NCBI GenBank assembly: GCA_002482545.1
Contig: DLGF01000014.1
Span: forward strand, 207,268 to 271,267
Origin: Sporomusaceae bacterium UBA7701
GTDB lineage: Bacteria; Bacillota; Negativicutes; Sporomusales; UBA7701
Length of the DNA: 64,000 bases
Reading direction: 5' to 3'
Shown piece by piece: positions 15,757 through 24,036 of this stretch. Made by a program: the position numbers and the translations under genes. Each line of letters begins with the position of its first letter. Within the stretch, counting starts at the first letter, position 1. The notes beneath the pieces are model-generated. The model was given only the letters and a program-made list of their open reading frames with translations, did not search any database and was not told where the DNA came from.

Positions 15757-17094
15757 TCATTTGGCCGTCCGGGCGGTGTTGCCGTCCGATCTTCGCTGGA
15801 TATACATATAAACGGGGAAGCCCAGCAGGGTTACGGCCACGCCGTACAGAGCGGTGGTAGCTCCGGTGGCCAGCGTGTTCAGGACGACAAAAATCGCGCC
15901 GCATATGCCGAACAGCGGAGTAATGGGATAGAACGGCACTTTATAACCGTCGGGCTTGACCAGGTCCTGACGGCGGCGGCGCAGGACAAATACCCCGCCA
16001 ATGCCGAGAATGAAGAACATCCACATGACGAATACCGAAAGGTCGGTGAGCGTGTCGAAAGTGCCGGTGAGGGCATATAAGCACGCGAGAACCGACTCGA
16101 AAATGACGGCATTGGCGGGAGTGCCGGACCGGTCGTCGACTTTGGCGAAAAAGTCCTTCGCCAGGATCAGGTCGTCCTGGGCCATGGCGTAGGGCACCCG
16201 GCCCGATGCCAGCAGGAATCCGGCCAAGCAGCCTGTGATGGAGATCAGGATACCCGTCGCGATGAGCACTTCCCCGACTTTGCCGAATAAGAAGACGGAA
16301 GCATCGGTGGCCACTTTCTTGGAAGCCGCGATCTGTTCGACCGACATGGTATTGAGGATGGCCAGGTTGACGCCGATATAAGCGATTGTGACAATCGACA
16401 GCCCCAGGACAATGGCTTTGGGTAAATCTTTGGTGGGGTTTTTCAACTCCCCGCTCATATTGGCGACCGCCACCCAGCCCTCATAAGCGAACAGAACTCC
16501 CAGCAGCGCGGCGCCAAAACCGCCGGCGCTACTTTTCTCGGCCATGAAGGGGGTAAAGGAGTGGGCGTTCCCCATGGCCAGGCCGCATATAACGATGACA
16601 AAAATCGGAATTAGTTTGGCTACGTTGAAGACAGTGGCCAGTTTTGCCGTTACGCGAGTCGAAATCAGATTGACTACCATCAGGAAAAGAATCAGGCTGA
16701 CCGCCAGTATCTTTTGCTGCCCGTCGGTCATGGGAATGAACGTAGTGCTCTGGGTGGCCAGAACAACCGCCAGGGCCGCCGAAATTCCCGGATAATAAAT
16801 AAGCACTTGAACCCAGCCCAGTAAAAAGGCCCACTTCTTGCCGAACAGTTCTTTCAGATAAATATACAGTCCACCGGTTTTCGGTATCGCGGCCCCTATT
16901 TCCGATATACTGAGCGCCCCGGCGATGGTCAGCAGGCAGCCGGCCACCCAGGCGGCAATACCGAGCCCCGGGGCTCCGGTATTGCCGAATACGGCCGACG
17001 GTTTAAAAAATACGCCGCTGCCGATTACAATCCCCACCACTAAAAAAGTCGCTTGGAACAGGCCAATCTGTTTTTTCAACCCGGTATTTTCCAT
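15757..17094 (-). CDS. APC-superfamily amino acid permease/exchanger (SteT/LAT-like)
   Basis: A 445-residue inner-membrane transporter with about 12 hydrophobic helices. The first helix carries the APC signature GIVIGSGVFFKPSAVF (GSG unwound substrate site); ISEIGAAIPKTGGLYIYLKE and YEGWVAVANMSGELKNP are typical of the L-type/SteT exchanger branch. ATG at 17094 is preceded by AAAGGAG. It is the third gene of the ortA-ortB unit, 31 nt after ortB, so it likely imports (or exchanges) the amino acid degraded by that pathway, for example ornithine or arginine, or exports alanine. Expression is probably driven by the sigma-54 promoter at 18919-18933. Substrate is inferred from context only. Confidence 0.85.
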   Translation of the reverse strand: MENTGLKKQIGLFQATFLVVGIVIGSGVFFKPSAVFGNTGAPGLGIAAWVAGCLLTIAGALSISEIGAAIPKTGGLYIYLKELFGKKWAFLLGWVQVLIYYPGISAALAVVLATQSTTFIPMTDGQQKILAVSLILFLMVVNLISTRVTAKLATVFNVAKLIPIFVIVICGLAMGNAHSFTPFMAEKSSAGGFGAALLGVLFAYEGWVAVANMSGELKNPTKDLPKAIVLGLSIVTIAYIGVNLAILNTMSVEQIAASKKVATDASVFLFGKVGEVLIATGILISITGCLAGFLLASGRVPYAMAQDDLILAKDFFAKVDDRSGTPANAVIFESVLACLYALTGTFDTLTDLSVFVMWMFFILGIGGVFVLRRRRQDLVKPDGYKVPFYPITPLFGICGAIFVVLNTLATGATTALYGVAVTLLGFPVYMYIQRRSDGNTARTAK

Positions 17095-17125
17095 ATGCAA
17101 GCTCCTTTCCAATATGCGTTTCAAT

Positions 17126-18550
17126 TTAGGTTAAGGCGGCTTCGACGCCGAGTTCTCTTAGCGCGTCAACGACAAAGGCTTTGGTTGCCTTGGTTTCCGC
17201 CGCCAGGAAAACCACATCCTGCTCGGTAGCCCGGCTGGCTCCCGCATGGCGGACGGCATTGCGGATATAGGACTTCCGCAATTTATTCATGTCGAAATAA
17301 CGGGCCCGCATCAGGGAGGGATGTTCCGGCAGGATGATGCTGGTGCCGGCAACCTCGGTTTCCGGATCGCCGAAACGCACTTCGATTCCGTTCTCCCTGG
17401 CAAAAGCCAACTGCGGCAGAGGATGTTTTCCCGCTCCGGTGTATTCGGTTTCCTGGACGACGACGATGTTGTCGGCCGGCAGCGTTTGAGCCAGCGCAAA
17501 GGCCGCCGCCAGCGAGGTATTGCCGGCTGGCCCCCGCTCCATTCCCTCGAGTTGCGCCAGAACTTCGGTCATATAAAACACTTCGCCTTGTTTGACCAGC
17601 ACATATTCGTCCATATATCTCAGGGTCCGGGCCGCGCTCCGGGGAACGTCCGAATGGTCCGGGTCGGTGGCGTAGGGTACGCCGAAACCGGTGTGTCCGG
17701 TAGTAAACGATTTACGGTTGAAATCCCGGTCGGAGGCCATATGCAGACCGGCTAAATCGACGCTGGCGCCATATACTTTGGTGTTGACGGCTCCCGCTTT
17801 GATCAGGCCTCTGGCGGTTCCCGTCAAATTTCCTCCTCCCGCTTGCGTGGCCACCACATAATCGGGCGTGCGGCCCAGAAGGTCCTTGCACTGCTGGGCA
17901 ATCTCAAAGCCCAGGGTCTCCACGCCGGCAATGCCGAACGTCGAGTAAAGCGACGCGTTAAAATAGCCGGTTTCCTCCAGCACCCGCAAAAACGTGTAAA
18001 ATAATTCCGGCCCGACCGAGAGCTGAATGACCTCAGCCCCGAGGCATTCGCACTTGCGCTGTTTTTCCAGGATCTCCGGCTGACCGACCTTGCGGGAGTC
18101 GTAGCACTCCTGGACGATGATGCATTTGAGCCCGCGCATCGCCGCCTGGGAAGCCACCGCTGCCCCGTAGTTCCCGCTGGTGGCGGCCGCAATGCCTTTA
18201 TAGCCGAGTTTCCGCGCCTGATAGGCGGACATCGACGCGCGCCGGTCCTTGAAGCTCCCGGAGGGGTTGCATTGTTCGTCCTTGATAAAAATCCGGGCTC
18301 CTTTCCCCTGGGGAGCTATCTTGCGGAGCAAGGCATTGAGGTTTCTGAGCTCCAGGAGCGGCGTATTCCCGACGCCGACTTCCCGCTGAATTTTGCTGAT
18401 GTCGGCCAGACTGTAGCCCGTGTCACCCATCATGCGCTCATAGTCGAAAGCCATGCCGCCGGATTCGTAAAGGGAATAGTCGATTCCGGAAGCGCCTTTG
18501 ATGATCCGGCTGTTTCTGGCCATTACCGCTGCGTAGCTGTTGTCGCTCAT
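17126..18550 (-). CDS. ortB: 2-amino-4-oxopentanoate thiolase, beta (PLP) subunit
   Basis: A 474-residue PLP enzyme of the threonine-synthase-like fold. The PLP lysine is in NPSGSFKDRRASMSAY; SGNYGAAVASQAAM is the phosphate/carboxylate loop and QAGGGNLTGTARG the glycine-rich phosphate site. With OrtA it thiolytically splits 2-amino-4-oxopentanoate with CoA into acetyl-CoA and alanine, the last step of the oxidative ornithine branch in Clostridium-type amino-acid fermenters. ATG overlaps the ortA stop by 4 bases. The other enzymes of the classical pathway (ornithine racemase, aminomutase, diaminopentanoate dehydrogenase) are not in the window. Confidence 0.88.
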   Translation of the reverse strand: MSDNSYAAVMARNSRIIKGASGIDYSLYESGGMAFDYERMMGDTGYSLADISKIQREVGVGNTPLLELRNLNALLRKIAPQGKGARIFIKDEQCNPSGSFKDRRASMSAYQARKLGYKGIAAATSGNYGAAVASQAAMRGLKCIIVQECYDSRKVGQPEILEKQRKCECLGAEVIQLSVGPELFYTFLRVLEETGYFNASLYSTFGIAGVETLGFEIAQQCKDLLGRTPDYVVATQAGGGNLTGTARGLIKAGAVNTKVYGASVDLAGLHMASDRDFNRKSFTTGHTGFGVPYATDPDHSDVPRSAARTLRYMDEYVLVKQGEVFYMTEVLAQLEGMERGPAGNTSLAAAFALAQTLPADNIVVVQETEYTGAGKHPLPQLAFARENGIEVRFGDPETEVAGTSIILPEHPSLMRARYFDMNKLRKSYIRNAVRHAGASRATEQDVVFLAAETKATKAFVVDALRELGVEAALT

Positions 18551-18861
18551 TGCTCGCCACCCTCTTCCAAAATGCTCCTGGCCTGGGAACCGATCCGGAG
18601 CAGCTCAGGCACGTACTCATCGCCGAAGCCGTAGGCATACGCCGGATTGACCGCCGCCAGGCTGCCGCTGACCGCCCGTCCGGTGACGGTGACAACTTCT
18701 ACGGTGTCTCCGACTGCGGCGTCGCTCTGGATAAAGCCTTTCACCCAAAGCTCCAGCGGCACTTTCTTGGTTTCCTCCGGGATTTTCCCCGTTCGCTCCC
18801 CGGGAGTCAGAACGATTTGGTGGATCTGGACCCAGTCCCCCTTTTTCGCGCTATTGCTCAT
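18547..18861 (-). CDS. ortA: 2-amino-4-oxopentanoate thiolase, alpha subunit
   Basis: A 104-residue protein matching OrtA in length and pattern: KGDWVQIHQIVLTPGERT, PEETKKVPLELWVKGF, GDTVEVVTVTGRAVSG and the C-terminal NPAYAYGFGDEYVPELLRIG. It is the small partner of OrtB; no catalytic motif of its own is known to me. The open frame extends to 19026, but the family N-terminus and a GAGGTGC site 7 nt upstream fix the start at 18861. It is the first gene after a near-perfect sigma-54 promoter and overlaps ortB by ATGA. Confidence 0.88.
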   Translation of the reverse strand: MSNSAKKGDWVQIHQIVLTPGERTGKIPEETKKVPLELWVKGFIQSDAAVGDTVEVVTVTGRAVSGSLAAVNPAYAYGFGDEYVPELLRIGSQARSILEEGGEQ

Positions 18862-18918
18862 AATAGCACCTCGCTTTCCGTATTTTGACGGCCGGTAACC
18901 CCGCCGCAGCACTGTTAC

Positions 18919-18933
18919 GCAAGTCCCGTGCCA
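18919..18933 (-). promoter_or_regulatory. Sigma-54 promoter upstream of ortA
   Basis: TGGCACGGGACTTGC on the minus strand matches the -24/-12 consensus TGGCAC-N5-TTGC exactly, with the invariant GG and GC 10 bp apart. Transcription would start near 18907, about 45 nt before the ortA start codon. It lies directly downstream of the gene for an NtrC-type activator, the class of protein that sigma-54 needs. Confidence 0.85.
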
Positions 18934-19074
18934 CAGAAAACGGCCGCTTTTTTGAAGAGCCGCCGCGGCCCGCCGCACCGGGGCCCGGACAAAAAAACGA
19001 CGTGCCCCCCTCCTCCGGGAAGACACGCCGTATACCTGGAAATAAATTTCCTGGCGATGAAATAAACTTCCAGC

Positions 19075-20439
19075 CTAAAATTTCAAATCGTATTCCACGA
19101 CCTTGTTGAACAGTTGCCGCCGGCTGATGCACAGGTGGCGGGCGGCTTCGGTGATATTTCCGTTATATTTGCCCAGCACGCTCGCGATATACTTTTTTTC
19201 TACTTCTTTCCGCAAATCGCGCAACGGCTTAATGGTATCGAGGCCATCTTCCGCCACCTTGCCCGCATCGGCAGAGCCGGGCAGGTCGGAAGCTCTCAGC
19301 ACGCCGTCGTCAGAGAGCACCACCAGCCGCTCGATGATATTTTTCAATTCCCGGATATTGCCGGGGTAATCGTAATGCCGCAAAAAATCGCCGACCTCCC
19401 GCTCCATGCGCGAAACCGTCTTATTATACTCCAGAAGATATCTGGCCAGAAAAAAATCGATCAACCCCGGAATATCTTCCTTTCTTTCCCGGAGCGGCGG
19501 AATTTCCAGCACGATGGTATTGATCCGGTAGAATAAGTCCTCACGGAAACGCCCCGCCCGGATAGCCGCAGGGATGTTCCTATTGGTAGCTGAAACCAGC
19601 CGCAGATCAACGGGTATGGGGGAATTGCTCCCGATCCGTTCAATCTTCCTGGTTTCCAGCACCCGTAAAAGCTTCACCTGCGTTTCTACCGGCATTTCGC
19701 CGATTTCGTCCAGAAAAAGCGTCCCGCCGTCGGCTTCCTCGAAACGACCGATCCGCCGCTCGCTCGCCCCGGTGAAGGAACCCCGCTCGTGGCCGAACAA
19801 TTCCGATTCCAGGAGGCTTTCCGAGAGCGCCTGGCAGTTGACCGCCACGAACTTTTGGTTCCGGCGCGGACTTTGGGCGTGGAGCTGGTGGGCGTAAACC
19901 TCCTTGCCGACCCCCGACTCGCCGGTAATCAAGACACTGGCGTTGCTGACGGCGATCTTATGGATCATATCCATGATTCGGATGATGCGGGGATTGGCCG
20001 ACCGGAGCATAAACAGCGAAGCGGCGTCCTTCCTTTCCGGCTGCGAGGCCTTGGTTTTCACGCGGGTCAGCTTGGCCAGCTTGCCGATTTCGCCAAGCAG
20101 GATTTCGGGGTCCGCACTTTTGATGAAGTAGCTGAAAGCGCCCTGTTTCATGGCGACCACGGCGCTTTCGATCGACCCGTAACCGGTGATCATGATTACT
20201 TCGGTATTCGGATGCCGCTTCTTTATTTCCGCCAGCAGCGCAAGGCCATCCATACCGCCCATGATCAGGTCGGTCAGCACCAGATCGTAGACTTGCGTCG
20301 CCAGCTTGTCCAGCGCCTCTTCGCCGGAGCCGGCCCGGTCGGTCTTATAGCCTTTCCTGCCCAGCAGCATCTCGTATACATCGAGATAAGCCGTTTCATC
20401 GTCAACAATCAGCACGCGGAATTCGTGGCTATTTTTCAT
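19075..20439 (-). CDS. NtrC-family sigma-54-dependent response regulator
   Basis: A 454-residue response regulator: receiver domain (residues 1-~120; acidic pocket VDDE, phospho-Asp in DLVLTDLIMGG, Lys in FIKSADPE), AAA+ domain (~145-380; Walker A GESGVGKE, sigma-54 contact loop GSFTGA instead of the usual GAFTGA, Walker B GGTLFLDEIGE) and a Fis-type helix-turn-helix at the end (GNITEAARHLCISRRQLFNKV). It activates sigma-54 RNA polymerase after phosphorylation. Its start overlaps the kinase gene by 11 bases, so the two form a two-component pair. The next gene downstream, ortA, has a perfect sigma-54 promoter and is the obvious target. Confidence 0.93.
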   Translation of the reverse strand: MKNSHEFRVLIVDDETAYLDVYEMLLGRKGYKTDRAGSGEEALDKLATQVYDLVLTDLIMGGMDGLALLAEIKKRHPNTEVIMITGYGSIESAVVAMKQGAFSYFIKSADPEILLGEIGKLAKLTRVKTKASQPERKDAASLFMLRSANPRIIRIMDMIHKIAVSNASVLITGESGVGKEVYAHQLHAQSPRRNQKFVAVNCQALSESLLESELFGHERGSFTGASERRIGRFEEADGGTLFLDEIGEMPVETQVKLLRVLETRKIERIGSNSPIPVDLRLVSATNRNIPAAIRAGRFREDLFYRINTIVLEIPPLRERKEDIPGLIDFFLARYLLEYNKTVSRMEREVGDFLRHYDYPGNIRELKNIIERLVVLSDDGVLRASDLPGSADAGKVAEDGLDTIKPLRDLRKEVEKKYIASVLGKYNGNITEAARHLCISRRQLFNKVVEYDLKF

Positions 20440-22453
20440 GTAAACTCTCCTTCACCAGCGGCAGCATGACTTCAAAGGACGTGCCTTTCCCCGGCTCGCT
20501 CGCCACCCTTATTTCCCCGCCCAATTTTTGCACCTCGTTATAAGCGATGTACAACCCCAGGCCCGTACCTTTTCCCGGCGGCTTGGTCGTAAAGAAGGGG
20601 TGAAAAATACTGTCAAGATGTTCGGAAGGAATTCCTACCCCGCTGTCGGCGACGACAAAATGCAGGAATTCTCTAAGCTCGCAGCGGATTGTGAGCGTTC
20701 CCCCCGCCGGCATGGCATCAATGGCGTTGGCGATCAAATTGATCAATACGTGCTTCAAGGACTCCTGGTTCATGACGCAAACCACATCGGGACTGCCGTG
20801 ATACTCGACGGCGATCTTCTGCTTTTGCAGGATTTTCTGTTCCAGGATCAGGATGTTTTTAATCAGCCGCCCGACATCGACCCGTTCCAGACTGTCGCCC
20901 GAAATGCGCGAAAAAGCAAGCAGATTGTCGATGATCCCGCTGGCCCGCTCCACAGAATCCTCCACAACGGCAATGGCCTTCCGGGCGTTGTCCTTTTCCC
21001 GGCCGACTTCCTCCCTGAGGATATAAATATAACTGCGAATAAGCCCGAGAGGATTGCGTATCTCGTGGGCGACGCCGGCCGCAAGCTGTCCGACGGCGGC
21101 CATCTTGCTTTCCTGCAGAAACTGTTTTTGGCTGATTCTGAGTTCCGTCACATCCTGGATTGCGGCTACCACCTTGATCACCTTCCGCTCCTTGTCCAAC
21201 AACGGAAAAGTGTTGACCTGAAAGACCGAACCGCCGTGACGGAGCTCGCCGCTCTGTTCGCTGCGGCCGGAAAACGTCTGTAGAATCCAGGTTTGCAAAG
21301 CTTCGTCCCGGCCCAGGCCGCCCAGCTCGCGCCAATTTTTTCCAGTTATGGCTGCAGCCGGCAGGCCGATATATAGGCTAAACGCCTTGTTGACATTCAT
21401 GATGGTCAGGTCGCGGTCGAAGACCACCATGAAATAGGGAATGCCGTCAAAGGTTTTCTGCAGGTCATCCCTGCTCAGATATAACTCCTCGGTCCGTTTG
21501 CTGACTTCATTCTTCAGCTTTTCGTTGGCAATGTACAAAAGAAACAAAATCATCATGGCGAGAATCGACAGCACGGCAGCCAGGATGAAGGTCGTTTTGG
21601 AAACCTGCTGCTGCAGAATCGGCGCCGAAATGCCGAACCACTTCTGCTGAATCTTCTCCAGCACGCTCTTTTGCTTAATGGCGAAGATGCCCTTATTCAA
21701 AATCGCGACCAACTGCGGCTTGGTTTTCGGTACCGCCAGGATGACATTCTGCTCATAAAGCGGCTTGTCAACAATCCTGAGGCTGTCTTTCCATCCGAGT
21801 TTTTCCGCATAAAAGCTGACGACCGGCTCATCGCCCACCACGGCGTCTACCGCACCCCCATGCAGCAGCTGGATTGCCGTCAGCACGTCGTCGGTATACC
21901 TAAAGTCAATATTGGCAACCCGCGCACTTAAAAATTCGACTGAATAGTCGCCCCGGGCCGCGGCAACCTTCTTGCCCGCCAGATCCGCCAGGCCGTTGAG
22001 CCGGTCGTCGTCGGCCTGTTTCAGGATAATTCCCCGCAGGTTGTAAATCGAATTGGAAAACAGATATTTGCGGGCCCGTTGCTCGCTGGGAAACATATCG
22101 CACATATCCGTTTTACCGGCCTCCAGGTTGGCGAGCGCATCCTGCCAGACAAGCGGCCTGAGTTTTATTTCAACCCCCAGTTCAATCGACAGGGAATTGA
22201 CATAATCAATAACAATTCCCTTATACTGTTGATTTTCGTCATCCTGATAACGCAGCGGCGGCGTGCTTTTGTCGGCGCCATAAATAATCGGGCCGTGGCG
22301 GCTCAGCCATTCCCGCTCTTCTGCGGAAAGGCCGCGGGAATAACTGACATACTGAAACAGGTTGATATCATAAGCGTTCTGGATATATTGATTGAGCAGC
22401 CACAAAAGAAGCAGTCCGGCGGCCAGGAAAAAACAAATGGTTTTCTTTTTCAT
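20429..22453 (-). CDS. Sensor histidine kinase with periplasmic solute-binding-protein domain
   Basis: A 674-residue membrane kinase. A signal-anchor helix (residues ~5-20) is followed by a periplasmic type-3 solute-binding domain (~45-290; PPLRYQDDENQQYKGIVIDYV, then AVVGDEPVVSFYA), a second membrane helix (~300-322), a coiled linker, a PAS domain (~345-450), a HisKA phospho-acceptor (AAGVAHEIRNPLGLIRSYIY) and a HATPase domain (NLIANAIDAM; GKGTGLGLYIAYN). Type-3 binding domains usually bind polar amino acids, so it probably senses an external amino acid and phosphorylates the overlapping NtrC-type regulator. ATG at 22453 has AGAGGACA upstream. Confidence 0.92.
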   Translation of the reverse strand: MKKKTICFFLAAGLLLLWLLNQYIQNAYDINLFQYVSYSRGLSAEEREWLSRHGPIIYGADKSTPPLRYQDDENQQYKGIVIDYVNSLSIELGVEIKLRPLVWQDALANLEAGKTDMCDMFPSEQRARKYLFSNSIYNLRGIILKQADDDRLNGLADLAGKKVAAARGDYSVEFLSARVANIDFRYTDDVLTAIQLLHGGAVDAVVGDEPVVSFYAEKLGWKDSLRIVDKPLYEQNVILAVPKTKPQLVAILNKGIFAIKQKSVLEKIQQKWFGISAPILQQQVSKTTFILAAVLSILAMMILFLLYIANEKLKNEVSKRTEELYLSRDDLQKTFDGIPYFMVVFDRDLTIMNVNKAFSLYIGLPAAAITGKNWRELGGLGRDEALQTWILQTFSGRSEQSGELRHGGSVFQVNTFPLLDKERKVIKVVAAIQDVTELRISQKQFLQESKMAAVGQLAAGVAHEIRNPLGLIRSYIYILREEVGREKDNARKAIAVVEDSVERASGIIDNLLAFSRISGDSLERVDVGRLIKNILILEQKILQKQKIAVEYHGSPDVVCVMNQESLKHVLINLIANAIDAMPAGGTLTIRCELREFLHFVVADSGVGIPSEHLDSIFHPFFTTKPPGKGTGLGLYIAYNEVQKLGGEIRVASEPGKGTSFEVMLPLVKESLHEK

Positions 22454-22764
22454 GTTGTCCTCTGCCTTTGCTTGCAAAAATGGTCCCGCCCTCTGGTCCA
22501 AGCCGGGCTTATCTTCACTTCCTTGCCTCGCCCCGCTTTTCCTGCCCGCAACATCCGGGAAGGTTATGGAGGGCGCCCCTATTGTCCGGCAACAGCCAAG
22601 CGGGGCGGCGACTGGCAGCGCCGCCCCGCTTGACGATGTCGGGGCCCAAATAGGAAAAACGAATTGAGACGATAACCATTGCCAATTTTACAGGCCAGCG
22701 CGGGCCGGGCGATAATCATATCAGGAGCCGGCTGTGGAATTATGTTGAAAAGGAGGAAACCGCG
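22454..22764. other. Gene-free interval between kinase gene and 26-aa ORF
   Basis: Holds a perfect 13-bp GC-rich hairpin at 22598-22631 (AAGCGGGGCGGCG arm, 8-nt loop) with no T-run on either side. It sits in the upstream region of the kinase gene and may be an mRNA leader structure. No promoter pair is convincing. Confidence 0.4.
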
Positions 22765-22845
22765 ATGGAAATACTTGTATTTTATATCATTGCCCTCCTC
22801 TTGTCAGCATATGAGACTGCTAAGGATAAGGGGAATGATCATTGA
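22765..22845 (+). CDS. Tiny single-span membrane protein (26 aa), unknown
   Basis: ATG preceded at 8 nt by a perfect AAAAGGAGG ribosome binding site, encoding MEILVFYIIALLLSAYETAK followed by DKGNDH and a stop. The first ~16 residues form one hydrophobic helix with a short charged C-terminal tail. Nothing nearby is on the same strand, and a bidirectional terminator lies at 22923-22970. It is too short for family assignment. The quality of the ribosome binding site and the clean helix are the only evidence, but both are better than expected by chance. Confidence 0.5.
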   Translation: MEILVFYIIALLLSAYETAKDKGNDH

Positions 22846-22922
22846 AGCGGGAGACCGGCTTAAGGCCATGCCGCACCGGTATCCGGGAGAACTCCATCCT
22901 TCGCGCCTTTAGTCGATTGCCT

Positions 22923-22970
22923 GACAAAAAGCAGAACCACCGGACGGTTCCGATGGTTCTGCTTTTTGTC
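22923..22970. terminator. Bidirectional terminator between 26-aa ORF and CotF-like gene
   Basis: GACAAAAAGCAGAACCA pairs with TGGTTCTGCTTTTTGTC around an 8-nt loop region. The stem is flanked by A-runs and T-runs inside the arms, so it can work in both directions. It ends at the CotF-like stop codon. Confidence 0.75.
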
Positions 22971-23464
22971 TATTCCGCGTTATACATACCTTTGCTGTTC
23001 AGGTAATTGAAAATTCCCTCGCCGTGTTGTTGCTCTTCTTTTTGGATATGGTTCAGAGTCTGCCGTACGTTGGCGTCGGTAAACTCGAAAATCGCGGTGT
23101 CATAGGCCCCCGACACATATTTCTCGGTCATCAGCATATCCTGGCAAAGCATTGCGTCGGCCTGGTCGGCGGTTGCCGAAGCGGCCGCAGCCTGGGGCTG
23201 GGCGCTGCCTTGCTGAGCTGTCGGGGACTGCTGCGCTTGCTGGCTCTGCTGTCCCTGTCCCATGCTCGGCACCTGGCCGTTCATGATGGACGTGATCGTA
23301 TTTAAATGTTGCTGTTCCTGCTGGGCGTAAGACTCGAACAGTTGCTTCAGTTGAGGATCGCTGACCTGCTGGGCGTTTTTGCGGTACTTTTGGATACATA
23401 CTTCTTCGTGCGTTTTTTGATCTTGAAGCAGTTTTTTCTCTTTTTGGGTCAATTGCAATGTCAT
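22970..23464 (-). CDS. Spore coat protein CotF-like (ferritin-like fold)
   Basis: A 164-residue protein of the coat F family. Two helical halves, QDQKTHEEVCIQKYRKNAQQ ... QQEQQHLNTI and MLCQDMLMTEKYVSGAYDTA ... IQKEEQQHGEGIF, are joined by a Gln/Ala/Ser-rich linker (about residues 68-100). Family members are found in the spore coat or in the forespore of endospore formers. ATG at 23464 has GGAGG upstream; the frame is open a further 90 codons without support. It is a single-gene unit. Glu/His pairs (E-x-x-H like) recall ferritin-like proteins, but a metal centre is not established for this family. Confidence 0.8.
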   Translation of the reverse strand: MTLQLTQKEKKLLQDQKTHEEVCIQKYRKNAQQVSDPQLKQLFESYAQQEQQHLNTITSIMNGQVPSMGQGQQSQQAQQSPTAQQGSAQPQAAAASATADQADAMLCQDMLMTEKYVSGAYDTAIFEFTDANVRQTLNHIQKEEQQHGEGIFNYLNSKGMYNAE

Positions 23465-23693
23465 GGATCTGTCCTCCCTTCCGTTTCTAATATTTTCCCC
23501 GAAAAACCCGATCCCATTCCTCATTTCCCAATATTTGCGCAGCCGCTCTCGGGCAGATTCCCATCCGGCGGCGCCCATCGATTGCGGATCTGCTCCGGAA
23601 ACATTGCCCGACTCGGCGGGATGTCCTGAAGTATGTATCGTCTGATTCCGTAAATGATAAGAAAAAAGCAAGTCGGCAGCAAGGGGGGGCGTC

Positions 23694-24029
23694 ATGTTCA
23701 TTTCCGGGATTACGGACATTATTTGCGCAGCCATTAGAAAGCAGTTGCTGGTTACTTTGCGCTATGGCGACGATAAGCTGGACAGAAGCTTTCACCCCTA
23801 CCATCTTTATGTCGCATCGACGGATAATACATTGGTTTCGGGGCTTCAGGTGTCTAATCCGAATAAACCGGCAGGGAACGGCATTTACCACACCTTTAAT
23901 GTCCATCTGATCCGGAGTATTGCGCTCACCGGCCAGTCCTTCAGCCCTCGGCCCGATCTCGCCGCCATCCCTCAAAACTATAAACGGTTGATTTGCAGCA
24001 TTGCCGCCCGGGGGCGTGAGCGGGCTTAA
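23694..24029 (+). CDS. Small WYL-like domain protein (111 aa)
   Basis: A 111-residue plus-strand frame with GGGGGGCGTC before the ATG. The pattern CAAIRKQLLVTLRYGDDK, RSFHPYHLYV, LVSGLQVSN, TFNVHLIRSIALTG, FSPRPDL follows the beta-rich WYL sensory domain (R-x-F-x-PY-x-LY and a late Phe-Asn-x-x-x-I motif), but there is no DNA-binding domain and the residues W-Y-L are not all present. Stand-alone WYL-like proteins act as ligand-sensing or RNA-polymerase-associated accessories. A minus-strand frame overlaps the same bases (23487-24110) but shows no family features. Convergent with the methyltransferase gene, 7 nt apart. Family call is tentative. Confidence 0.55.
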   Translation: MFISGITDIICAAIRKQLLVTLRYGDDKLDRSFHPYHLYVASTDNTLVSGLQVSNPNKPAGNGIYHTFNVHLIRSIALTGQSFSPRPDLAAIPQNYKRLICSIAARGRERA

Positions 24030-24036
24030 GAAGCAA

